Below, one piece after another: positions 10,651-20,568 of a stretch of 64,000 bases of DNA. Where the stretch lies: positions 1-64,000 of the forward strand of contig ML976749.1 in assembly GCA_010015655.1 (NCBI GenBank), read 5' to 3'. The notes beneath the pieces were generated by a model that did not search any database, was not told the DNA's origin, and saw nothing but the letters and a program-made list of their open reading frames with translations. Every line of letters begins with the position of its first letter. Positions within the stretch are counted from its first letter, which is position 1. A program made the position numbers and the translations under genes. Source of the DNA: Bimuria novae-zelandiae CBS 107.79. Its lineage: Eukaryota > Ascomycota > Dothideomycetes > Pleosporales > Didymosphaeriaceae.

Positions 10651-12794
10651 CACTACCGTGTTTTATTAGATAACGCACAGCCATCACTTGGCGCACGCTT
10701 ACCGCCAAATTTTCGACTTCTTCACCCTCTCATAACTACACCAATATGGACCCAATTGAGGCTGCGTTAGAGTCGCTAAAATCGCTAAATCCTGGAGAAA
10801 CACCTAATTACACTATAGTTACGAAAAAGTATAGTTATAATTAAACAACGCTGTTAAAGCGCTACTACAAGGTTTAAGGCACCTATACTTAGCGAATTAA
10901 TAATATACGCCTCCTTAATACTACGCAAGAGAAAGCTCTTATAACTTATATTAATAATCTTTACTAACGAGGTCTACTGCCTATAAGATAAATAATATAG
11001 AATTTCGCCTTAGAAATAGCTAGAAGAACTACTAGAAAATACTAGGTTAACTACTTTATTACTTAACATCGTATTAACCTTATATTATATTAGAGCTCCG
11101 GTATGGACGCGTTACGGCACAAAGCTAATTTAGTATTTAAATATAGCCTCTACTTTAAGCTTTTGGCGTAGAAGATCGAATAGTATAATGTGGAACCGCA
11201 ACATATATATAATATAGACAAAAAAGGCTTCTTAATTAGGGTACTATTAAAGATAAAGCGTATCTTCTCCCGCCAAAGATATAAGGATAGCGGAGTAAAG
11301 CAAGTTATACAAGATAGTAATAGAGAGTAAATAATAATAATTATATATATTTGCGCTGACGGTAGTGCTCTTACGCTAACCTTAATTTACTAGGCTGTTT
11401 CTAGTAATATATAGGACTTATAGCTTTAAGATTTCGACCTATAAGAGTATAACTGTTTCTTTACTTCCTTAGCCAGTAGATGGACGAATAACAAGATTAG
11501 CATATAATAACTAAAATAAGTGTTTAATTATAAGATAAAGGCAAAGGCGCGTTGCTCCTAGCGTCTCCTTATCCTTAATAGCCACGGCTCCTATATAACA
11601 ATAGAATTTATTAAGTATTATAATAAGAATTAAATTCTCCTAGCCATCTTTCCTCCTCACGCTACTTATACTCTCTAGCCGCTTAACGTTTACCTCTTTA
11701 AGCCTTTTTCTAGCGCATACTCCACCAAGCTCTTAGACTTTATATATAGCTATTAAGGCCTTACCTTTATTATAAAGCGCGACTTCTTCCGCATGTTCTA
11801 TTACGCCTAGAATACAGCGTTTAAATATAAGACGATTATTAAGTCCTTTAAGGTTACTAGCCTCTCACTATTAAACGCAGAGGTAGTGTTATAAAAGTTT
11901 TAAAAGGTAGAAGCAAAGAGGCTATTATCCTCTAAAAGTAGCTTATTAGTACTTAGTGCTTTAAATTAGAGAAAGATAGAGCACTTGCTACGCAAGATTA
12001 TTAAAAATACTTATTCTAAATACTCGCAGTAGCTCTCTTAGACAATCTATTATATAGCCGTGCAGAAGTAGCTTTTCTAGCACGAAAATAACCGCCTTAA
12101 AGAAGCTCTTATTAATAAGAGAAAGCGGTGATAGCGTGGCAAGCCTTTACTACTTAAAGCACCGCTAGAGTATAATAAAGGCGCTGTTCTCTAGTCGCCC
12201 GCCAAAGTCTAAGACGCCTAAGATAGGCAGGCGCAGAAGGATGCCGACGAGCAATTGCAATAACAACAGAAGGAGGAGAAACTTGCTCTACGAAAGCAGC
12301 AGAAAGAACAGAAATAAGCCATGATTAAGGAGAGGAAGCGTATAAGGCTTGCCGCCAAAGAAATCCGCCTCTAGAAGCAGCGTAGCAAGGCTACTACGCG
12401 TAAAGAAGCACGTATTGCACGCGAGGCTAAAAAATAACTCTAAAAAGATATATAATTATCCTAAAGGGGTACGAGACGTTAGCTAATCGCTTCTACTACT
12501 CTATCTCGTCTATATAAAGCGCCTAATATTACTAAGGTCGATTTCTCTTCTATTATTAATAAGGAGCTTACACCCGGCCCTAGCACGCGCATAAGAAATA
12601 TACGCCTCCTATAGAGGTTTCGCATGTAAATTATTATAAGTAATTAATTGTTCAAGCTCTATAGACCTCTCTACTAGAAAATCTCGCGATAATAGCTCTT
12701 ATATAGAGCTCTACAGCCTCAAAAGCAGTGGGTGTGGGCATCCGGAAATCGTGCGCCAAGTGATGCCCGTGCGTCATCTGATAAAACACGGTAA
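10651..12794 (+). mobile_element. Inner pogo-like DNA transposon nested in the outer element
   Basis: The inverted repeats begin ACCGTGTTTTAT at about 10655 on the left and read CACGGTAA at about 12794 on the right. Roughly 45 bp match, including CATCACTTGGCGCACG. The left boundary is uncertain by a few bases because the expected TA target on that side now reads CA. It interrupts the outer transposase just after its twelfth codon. Total length is about 2.14 kb. Confidence 0.75.
10746..12600 (+). pseudogene. Transposase of inner pogo element, heavily RIP-mutated
   Basis: Begins MDPIEAALESLKSLNPGE, the standard start of this fungal pogo subfamily also seen at 40539. The DDE region is recognisable only in fragments (for example an NIDKKGF-like catalytic segment near 11210). 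Dozens of TAA/TAG codons break it. Confidence 0.7.
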
Positions 12795-13098
12795 TAGCTG
12801 CTTGAATTGCTGCCTCACGGTTGGCCATTTTGGTAGGGTGGATGTGGAGATATCGCGATTTTTTGAAGGGTGGAGGATTTCTGCGCGGTGTCTCATATCC
12901 CCGGGTGTCTCGGAACCCCATGCGCTAGCTTATGCGAGATTAGTACCTACAAAGGGTAATCTCAATAAAGTCGGCCGTCATGTGACTTGCCAAGAAGCTA
13001 GCGCGTCACTAGCGGAACAGAGTCTCCGAGCCTCCGAGCCTCTAAGAGCTCTGTAGAGCGTTAACACCTACACTTTAACCTCACGTTTCTCACTTAAT

Positions 13099-14534
13099 AT
13101 GGCTTCAAATCCTGCCAAAAAAAGCTCTCGATTGCTTTTAGAAGCCTAGCTAGCTGCTATCGTCGTTCTCAGGACAAAATACAACCTCACTTTCCCAGAA
13201 ATCGCCACTGATTTGGGTATAACTGACCACACCTATAGTAAGGCATTTCGACGCGTCAAAGGCGCCGCAAAGGGCGACTTACTGCAGGAATTGCTAGCTG
13301 CAACACCTACAGTCAAGCAGTCTCCTCCTGGCAGACCTGTAAAGGTACACGATGGCTCTACGCTGAGCGCAAGACTACGGCATAACATCATCGTATATGG
13401 CACCTACCGGGTGCATGACGCTGTCAGAGACCTCTACGCAGAAGCTAGCATCACACTTAGTAAGAATACAGTCTATAAAATTGCTAGGGAGCACCGCGAC
13501 AAGCAGCACCTATACATAATAACTCGCAGAGTACAACCTAAAAAACCAGCGCTTAGTAGTAACAACAAGGACCAGCGACTATAGTACTATGCCTAGCTTA
13601 AGGCTAAATATAACCTACACTTTCCACGCATTATATTNNNNNNNNNNNNNNNNNNNNNNNNNNNNNNNNNNNNNNNNNNNNNNNNNNNNNNNNNNNNNNN
13701 NNNNNNNNNNNNNNNNNNNNNNNNNNNNNNNNNNNNNNNNNNNNNNNNNNNNNNNNNNNNNNNNNNNNNNNNNNNNNNNNNNNNNNNNNNNNNNNNNNNN
13801 NNNNNNNNNNNNNNNNNNNNNNNNNNNNNNNNNNNNNNNNNNNNNNNNNNNNNNNNNNNNNNNNNNNNNNNNNNNNNNNNNNNNNNNNNNNNNNNNNNNN
13901 NNNNNNNNNNNNNNNNNNNNNNNNNNNNNNNNNNNNNNNNNNNNNNNNNNNNNNNNNNNNNNNNNNNNNNNNNNNNNNNNNNNNNNNNNNNNNNNNNNNN
14001 NNNNNNNNNNNNNNNNNNNNNNNNNNNNNNNNNNNNNNNNNNNNNNNNNNNNNNNNNNNNNNNNNNNNNNNNNNNNNNNNNNNNNNNNNNNNNNNNNNNN
14101 NNNNNNNNNNNNNNNNNNNNNNNNNNNNNNNNNNNNNNNNNNNNNNNNNNNNNNNNNNNNNNNNNNNNNNNNNNNNNNNNNNNNNNNNNNNNNNNNNNNN
14201 NNNNNNNNNNNNNNNNNNNNNNNNNNNNNNNNNNNNNNNNNNNNNNNNNNNNNNNNNNNNNNNNNNNNNNNNNNNNNNNNNNNNNNNNNNNNNNNNNNNN
14301 NNNNNNNNNNNNNNNNNNNNNNNNNNNNNNNNNNNNNNNNNNNNNNNNNNNNNNNNNNNNNNNNNNNNNNNNNNNNNNNNNNNNNNNNNNNNNNNNNAAC
14401 AGTACATAAAGGAGGTCTGGCAAGGTGATGAGACACTCAGGCAGTATATGGCCGAAAAGCTTCATCCTACCTACTTTATGCGCGTTGCAGAGCTCTGCGA
14501 GGACGCAGGTGGCCAGAACAAATTTACAGCATAA
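13099..14534 (+). pseudogene. Mariner-type transposase, early stop plus sequence gap
   Basis: Starts MASNPAKKSSRLLLEA, then TAG at 13147. The frame continues open from 13150 as an HTH region (TFPEIATDLGITDHTYSKAF and a second helix pair NTVYKIAREH) until a stop near 13580. The gap hides the catalytic core. The C-terminus (HPTYFMRVAELCEDAGGQN) reappears at 14398 and ends at 14534. Apart from two stops it is much less mutated than the pogo copies, so it may be a recent arrival. Confidence 0.7.
13638..14397. other. Assembly gap (760 N)
   Basis: A run of N from 13638 to 14397 lies wholly inside the mariner-like element. It probably reflects repeat collapse. Confidence 1.
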
Positions 14535-14663
14535 TTAGAACATCTTATTTAGGTGTATTTGCTTATACTTTAGATGGAATCAAGATGCGCGACTTTTGAA
14601 GTTGCTACCCCTGCAGGAATCCCTGCTGCACGTGACGGCCGACTTTATTGAGATTACCCTTTG

Positions 14664-15206
14664 TATATTCACAATCGTGACCCTAGCACAAAATGCCCCT
14701 GCAACCGTGAGGTCATGCCGAATTTCGATTGGAAGTCGTTGGAAAAAATCACATAATTATCAGCATACAGCAGTGGGACTATCAGATTTCACGGCATGCA
14801 GCCATTGGCATAACCAGCGTCCTCTGCGCATTAATAAAGAGATGGAGGTTTGGACTCGGCAACTTACGTCGCGCCCTCGATGTGAAAAACAGACCCCGCA
14901 GCGCATCACGCATCTACAGATGTGGCCCATGCTCCAGCGCTCGAACATCTGACTCGTCCATGTTGCAAAGATCAATCTCGACATATTCAGACGACAATTG
15001 CAAAAGAAGTTCCTCAAACAGTAGGCTGAGTATCCCGCATTGGCAATAGCCTTTGAGCTGACCGATGATACTTTAGCTACCTGTTGGTGCTATACCACCT
15101 GGGCACGCTTTCTCGCCAGGTGACACCACGCTGACTGTGCACAACATGCAGGCCGATTGCTTTGCCGTGCGCTTGAGCATGTTACGTTTACGAGAGTCTC
15201 TGCACA
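14664..15206. other. Intergenic
   Basis: No coding frame or repeat was recognised. Base composition is ordinary, unlike the TE block to its left. Confidence 0.4.
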
Positions 15207-15973
15207 ATGGATCGTTCTTTGATCCTCAGACGCCTATCAGACATGTCTGATCCCCGACAACTTCAACGACTGCTGCGCTTTCATCCTACGGCTGTTCTAT
15301 CAACCGTCGGCATTGCGGTGCTCCTCCCCATTGCCTTCAGAGACTATCGCACCTGGCTCTCCTATGGTCCAGGCGGACTACCGCACAATGTTTTCGGCTG
15401 GCTGCTAGCCAATGCACTACGCATTTATTCCCGCGAGTAGCTTTCCCAAGCCCCATGTGACGATGAGCAACTGCCCTTTGCCAACGAGCCCGGCTACCTC
15501 CTCGCGGACTGCCCTCCGCAGCGACAGCTCGACCAGCTCCCGACCGCCGAGCAAAGACAGACGTTTATAGACCGCTTCACACAGTTGGGCCAGGAGGCAG
15601 AGGAGAAGGGCCTCGTTGAAGTCAGACAGAGCGTGTATGAGCGCCGACACAAGGCACTTTTGTGTGAAGCGCGCGATCTCAGCACGCTGTCGCTCAACAA
15701 ACGCGCGGCGAGATCAGTCACGTCCATGCTGGGCTAGACGGTAGCGTCCACGTCGTGCTGCATCCTGCCGACTGCAAGAAAGTGATTGAACGAGGATGGG
15801 GCCAGCGTTTCCCTTTCTCTGGGGCTGACCTGAATCCAATTCTCCCCATCAGTGTTCCAGTGACCTATTTACTGATCTATGCCCCGCGGGACGAGGCGGA
15901 CGTGGACACCGTCATAACGATCATCAGAGCGGGAGTACACTTCATGGCAGGTACCCGTGAAGTCTTAGGGTAG
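15207..15973 (+). pseudogene. Luciferase-domain (DUF5519-like) protein gene, disrupted
   Basis: The frame opens at 15207 with a short N-terminus and one membrane segment (HPTAVLSTVGIAVLLPIAF, then GPGGLPHNVFGWLLANALRI). A TAG at 15438 stops it, but the same frame continues with LSQAPCDDEQLPFANEPGYL to about 15735. There a frame change is needed to reach SHVHAGLDGSVHVVLHPADC, ERGWGQRFPFSG and YLLIYAPRDE, ending at 15973. That C-terminal pattern is typical of fungal DUF5519 (luciferase domain) proteins of ~280 residues. One nonsense and one frameshift indicate a pseudogene. Family assignment is from memory of the motif pattern and is tentative. Confidence 0.65.
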
Positions 15974-16658
15974 ACTTGTTCCGGAACTTTGGGGGCTGTG
16001 CAGCAAGACGGTACCTGGTTGCTCGTGCGTTCCTCTCCGCTGACTCCCCTGTGGGGAGGCTAACAGGTCTGCGGGGTAGCGTCGTTTCGCTCCACTGAAG
16101 TGGCTGCGCTACCGCCTTCACGATTCTGGAGAACGAGCTGGACATTTTCGGTTCTGCTTCCCATCCGTTGCAATCTCAGGAACATATCTACATAGCACGG
16201 AATCTCAGATCGCGTTCATGAAAACCCTTGCAATGCTGCAGCCCAGTTTTAACGATAGATGACCTTGTAGATAAGAACTTTGGATGAATGGCCCCACTGT
16301 TCTTGTTTCCTTGTCAAGACCAGGGCTCTCCAACGCTAACTGGCGACATCCGGACAAGCGACCTACTCTTGTGGGGCATAGGGATTGCACCCACGCTCCC
16401 CACAAGGGGTTCTACAGGCCGTCAGACGATTTGTGTCCATTTGATCGCTTCCCCAACGGATTAGAACGCACCAAAGACGCACTGCGGCAGTCCCGCCTAG
16501 CCGCCCTTTTAATGTATCATGGCTCGTCCCCCCGACGCTGATCTGCTCGTTTTTGCGTGTGAAACACCGCGCTTGCGCTACCCATCCATCACTATCTTCA
16601 AGTCCATATCATCGCAGAACTTTTCGCTACTCATTGTCTCGCAGACGACAAGGGCAAC
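15974..16658. other. Intergenic, MFS promoter
   Basis: No gene recognised. The last ~200 bases are CT-rich and lead into the MFS start codon at 16659. Confidence 0.4.
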
Positions 16659-18436
16659 ATGGGCTTCCTTGGGGTTTTGGAGGACAAGCACCTCCAGCAT
16701 GTCCCGGCTACCGTCGTGCTGGCCGAAGAAGAGAATCATAGAATGGAGGCTACTGCGGGCTTGAAGCATGGCACAGGCAAAGATGCAGACATCATTCTGA
16801 TTCCACAGCCGTATGATGCTTTCGATCGCTTCTGTGATTGGGTGGACTGACTTTAAAGCAGCTCATCCGATCCAAACGACCCATTGAACTGGTCTTACTG
16901 GAAGAAGCTGATCATCATGTTCATCATCTCATACGGCTCCATTCTTTACGCCGCTGTTTTCTCTCCTCTCCTGTCGCCCGCCTTAGTCAATATCGCAATG
17001 GAGTTTCAAAGGGATGTTTCTGATATCACCGTCATTTCCGGATACATGCTACTAGTCACGGGTGCCTCAGGCCCCTTCGTGTCCGCTTTGTCACGAAAAT
17101 ATGGAAAGAGACCTATTCTCATTGCTTCTAGCATCTTCGGCTTCGTCGGAACGATCATTGGAAGTGCTACCAACAGCTACGATGGACTTCTAGCAGCGCG
17201 TGTCGTTCAAGGTTTCTCGATGTAAGCTCACTTGTTCAGCACACTGCGCACTCTTAGCGCTGACTTGACTTTAGTTCCGCTTTCGAATCCCTTGTTGTAT
17301 CGATCATTGGCGACCTCTTCTTCGTGCACCAGCGTGGGGTCTGGGTCACTCTAATCCAGTTCATCCTAGGTGCAGCATCAAACTTCTCCGCCGTCATCGT
17401 TGGTCCCATCACAGAGAATCTCGGATGGCGCTATCTTTTCCACATCTTAAACGCCTTCACCGCCCTCGAATGTGTGTTACTTGTACTGTTCGTTCCGGAA
17501 ACCGCTTATATTCGTGATCGCCGCTATGAAATCGATGAACTAGCCGACGAAAACCTCTCCGAGCTTGCAGCTGTGGAGCGACGGCACGAGGCAAATTTGG
17601 AAAAGGATGATGAGAATGACATGGCTCGCCTCGAGACCACTACTACCACACCCCCCGCGCTTCGGCCGACGAAGACGTTCGTCCAAGAACTCTCCATATT
17701 CAATGGCACATTCTCAGATGACAACCTCCTCCAACTCGTACTCGCGCCCTTTGCTGTATGCGCTAATTTTGCTGTCCTCTGGGTTGTCATCGTCACTGGT
17801 GGCCTAACAGCCTTCTTCGTCGCCCAATCCTACGTCATGGCACAAATCTTCATGGCGCCGCCGTACCTCCTCTCCGCAGCAGGCGTCGGCTATCTCTCCC
17901 TCGGCCCCTTCATCGGTGGTCTCCTCGGCTCCATTTTCCTCGGCACAATCCTCGACCCGCTCATCAAATGGTGCGCCAAAAGGAACAACGGCGTCTACGA
18001 GCCCGAATACCGCCTCCTCGGCATGATCCCAAGCCTTCTCACCGGCATTGGCCTCATGGTGTTCGGCTACATGGCGGAAAACCACTTCTCGTACTACGTG
18101 ACCGCCACATTCCACGGCATGGACCTCTTCGGTATCTGCTGCGCTACCATCGCCTCGTCTGCGTACGCCATCGACGCGTACCGCGATATGTCATCTGAGA
18201 TTTTCATCGCCGGCATGGTATTCAAGAACTTTTTGTTCTACGGGTTTAGCTACTTTGTTAATGATTGGGAGGTGAGATCAGGGCCGGCTGTGCAGTTTTA
18301 TGTGTTTGGAGGCGTGAGCTTCGCGATGATATTGACGACACCGGTGTTTTTCTTCTGGGGGAAGAGGTATAGGAGTTTTTGGCACAGGCATAATTTACTG
18401 GAGAAATGGGGTATCAGGACGCATGCGGAACTATGA
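16659..18436 (+). CDS. Major facilitator superfamily transporter (DHA1-like drug/polyamine type)
   Basis: Exons 16659-16810, 16859-17221 and 17275-18436 give 558 aa. The N-terminus (MGFLGVLEDKHLQHVPATVV, then GLKHGTGKDADIILIPQP and SDPNDPLNWSYWKK) is the typical cytosolic leader of this fungal DHA1 subgroup. Twelve membrane segments follow, with the loop 2-3 motif LSRKYGKRPILI, the domain-C motif SIIGDLFFVHQRG and PETAYIRDRRYE before a charged central loop (residues ~230-290). Introns are 48 and 53 nt with good branch points. It probably exports small molecules at the plasma membrane; the substrate is unknown. It is the only intact gene among three broken neighbours. Confidence 0.9.
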
Positions 18437-19190
18437 GGGTGTGGTTTGGTGCGCTTTCAGGGGTCTAATATGGAGTCTGTCGCTGATGATGGCTTCTTGT
18501 TTTCTGGAGTGAAAAGCTGGTTATGGGAGCTTTGTATAGATTTATGCGAGACGAAGTTGATAGCTTTGATGTGAATTTATGGCTACAATGTTCATCTAAA
18601 GAGCGAGGGTCTTCAGACACGACTAGTGCACAGCATGCCGAAGGACGTAGTAACTTGAGCGTCGTTTTGCTCTCCATGCGTTCTTTTCAAGAAACTGTCA
18701 CGTGAGCCCGGCACTCTTCAGCATCGAGTGCAGTCGCTCGAGAGTTTGTCTACAAACTTAACTAAGTAAAGCTGAAAATAGTGCATGTGTTTCGGTACAC
18801 CGAAAGCTCCCTCGGTATACCGACGCTAGCGGCGATAACAGCTTTAGTGGGTGCGCTAAATCCGACTGACACGCTCAACGCGTTGCATCATGCTTCCCTT
18901 TCGGGTCGAATTGTAGAATCTGGTTGAAGAATTCTGCGTCGTATAACCAAGCGTTAGTGACTAAAGGCTAAACATAGAACACTTCCAGGATATAAAGGTA
19001 TCGTCTGCGATAGTTTCCCAAGGTGAGTTACCATTGAATGCTGAGGACTGGAACGATTCGGTCGTCGCTTCCGTTATCAGAGAGCTGCACACTGAGAATC
19101 AAGACCTCCAGAAAGAACAGAAAAATCCAGGCTTTTTTGCACCAACAGCTTCATCTACACTCAGCAACTGCATCGGCTAAATACACCACC
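18437..19190. other. Intergenic
   Basis: No gene recognised. Around 18792-18825 there are two copies of a CGGTAYACCGA palindrome-like word (cggtacaccga, cggtataccga) 21 bases apart, which could be a dimeric binding site. Confidence 0.35.
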
Positions 19191-20119
19191 ATGACCACGG
19201 AAGACTAAAGCAAACCTTACCCCAAGTAGCCTCAAGGTCCTCTTACAAGTATTTTCTGAAAAACCCTAGAAATTAATTTCTTACAGAGCAAGGTTGGCAC
19301 CCATCCATGACCGCCAACCATGCAGCCCGCACCGCTGAAAATGAAGCGGCCTTTCTCCTCCCTCACCTTAAACTTTACTTCCACATCCTAGACCTCGGCT
19401 GCCGCCCTGGCACCATCACAAGAGGGCTCGCAAAATACGTGCCAGAAGGCTCCGTCACAGGCATCGACCTCGCGCCCGAAGTCATCGAGCAAGCCAAATC
19501 TCTCGCCGGGCAAGCTGGAGGCGTACCTTCCAACGTCACCTTCGTAACAGGCAACCTGCTAGAAGGCCTACAATTTGGAGACGAGACTTTCGACGTCATC
19601 TTCATGAGTCAAGTGCTGATCCACGTCCCTGAGCCCGTCAAGGCGCTCACGGAGCTGCGTCGCGTGCTCAAGACCGGAGGCTGCATCGCCGACTGCGAAG
19701 GCGACTTTCCGTTCCACTGGCAACCCTATCTTCCCGGCCTCGCCTCTCTAAACAAGTACATGTACGAGATGGTGGTTACGCGCCGCAACACTGGCTCGCC
19801 TCATCCTGACCACCCTCCATATGGACGGGATCATCGCGGCGGGTCACTGGTCCATGTCTGGGCGAGAGAAGCGGGGTTTGAACCCGGCATGATTGAGAAG
19901 ATCGCGAAGGCCACTATGTATAGGACGCCGGAGGAGTGAGCCCAGTATGCGGCGAATATGATTGCGAGGATTGAGCAGGGTGGACATAGGTCAAGATATG
20001 AGGAGCTAGGGGCGACAAAGGAGGCAATTGATGAGGTGGTAAAGGAGCTGGAGAAATGGAGAGATGACGAGGATGGAATGCATTGGATTGTGCAGTTTGA
20101 GGTTGTGGCGTGGAAGTAG
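19191..20119 (+). pseudogene. SAM-dependent (UbiE-type) methyltransferase gene, disrupted
   Basis: Exon 1 (19191-19236) reads MTTED-stop-SKPYPK-stop-PQ; both stops (TAA, TAG) would be Gln with a single C-to-T change. Exon 2 starts at 19287 after TTACAG and contains TANHAARTAENEAAFLLPHL, then the SAM motif I, which reads DLGCRPGT where DLGCGPGT is expected. Motif post-I follows (GSVTGIDLAPEVIEQAK), and then FDVIFMSQVLIHV. A TGA at 19937 (after TPEE, probably a former TGG) truncates it. The same frame runs on with AQYAANMIARIEQG to a natural stop at 20119. Three transition-type nonsense changes plus loss of the motif I glycine make it non-functional. The proposed donor GTCCTC is also weak. Confidence 0.72.
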
Positions 20120-20568
20120 GCTGCGAGTGTTGAGTGCAGCAAACGGCCATTAGATGGTGTGTCCTGGGTGTACTCAAGGGATGTAGCGTTGGCGGAGTGA
20201 GGCCGTAATGGAGCGGCCTCGTAGTGGCGGATGCAATGTAGCCAGTCTAGATGCTTTGAAGATTCTGTTCCACGCTGCACTTATCTACGAAGAGGCGGGC
20301 TTAGGCTGTTCTGCATGTGGAGACTCGGAACCTGGTGACGATCTATTAGCGAGTCGACTCCAAGCAAGCGAGGCTAATGGCAACCTCAATGTCAGCGTCG
20401 ACGTCGCATGAGTCCATCCTACCTACATTGTTTTCCGGTGCCCTCAATCGTGCTGGCCATGATTGAATCCGTTTTGTAATCCCGTTCCCGCCATCCTTGT
20501 CTCTGTAACCTGCTGCACCCCTAGTTCCTATCCTGGTACTCCCTGCGCACCATTGCACCAAGCCCGCC
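20120..20568 (+). promoter_or_regulatory. HbrB-like gene upstream region
   Basis: 449 bases with CT-rich stretches near the start codon (20569). No gene seen. Confidence 0.35.

Larger units (their letters stand above)
9608..12828 (-). pseudogene. Transposase of outer pogo element, interrupted and RIP-damaged
   Basis: The start MANREAAIQAAI (12828) is cut by the inner element. The frame resumes at about 10650 with LNAGIFPSQRAAAKAYNIP, the Psq/CENP-B-type helix-turn-helix of Fot1/pogo transposases. The DDE nuclease end survives as an open frame at 9889-9608 (ILDSHGSHVD with a catalytic Asp, then HSSHVLQPLDLSVF). Between these parts the frame is full of TAG/TAA codons. It is not functional. Confidence 0.8.
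9008..12930 (-). mobile_element. Outer pogo/Fot1-like DNA transposon, split by a second pogo element
   Basis: The near-perfect ~80-bp terminal inverted repeats lie at 9008-9087 and 12851-12930 (AGCTAGCGCATGGGGTTCCG at the outer end). They are flanked by TA duplications at 9006-9007 and 12931-12932. Removing the inner element (10651-12794) leaves about 1.8 kb, the usual Fot1/pogo size. The transposase runs on the minus strand. Confidence 0.85.
12950..14663 (+). mobile_element. Tc1/mariner-like element containing an assembly gap
   Basis: The inverted repeats lie at 12950-12990 and about 14625-14663; the outer word is CAAAGGGTAATCTCAATAAA. TA target duplications are at 12948-12949 and 14664-14665. 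It was inserted about 20 bases from the outer pogo element. Length is 1.7 kb if the gap size is true. Confidence 0.85.

Noticed and set aside
13589..14465. Long frames of ~260-290 codons across the N run
   Set aside because: Artefact of translating N.
18792..18825. CGGTAYACCGA pair as the end of a transposon
   Set aside because: No second copy in inverted orientation nearby and no target duplication; kept only as a possible binding site.
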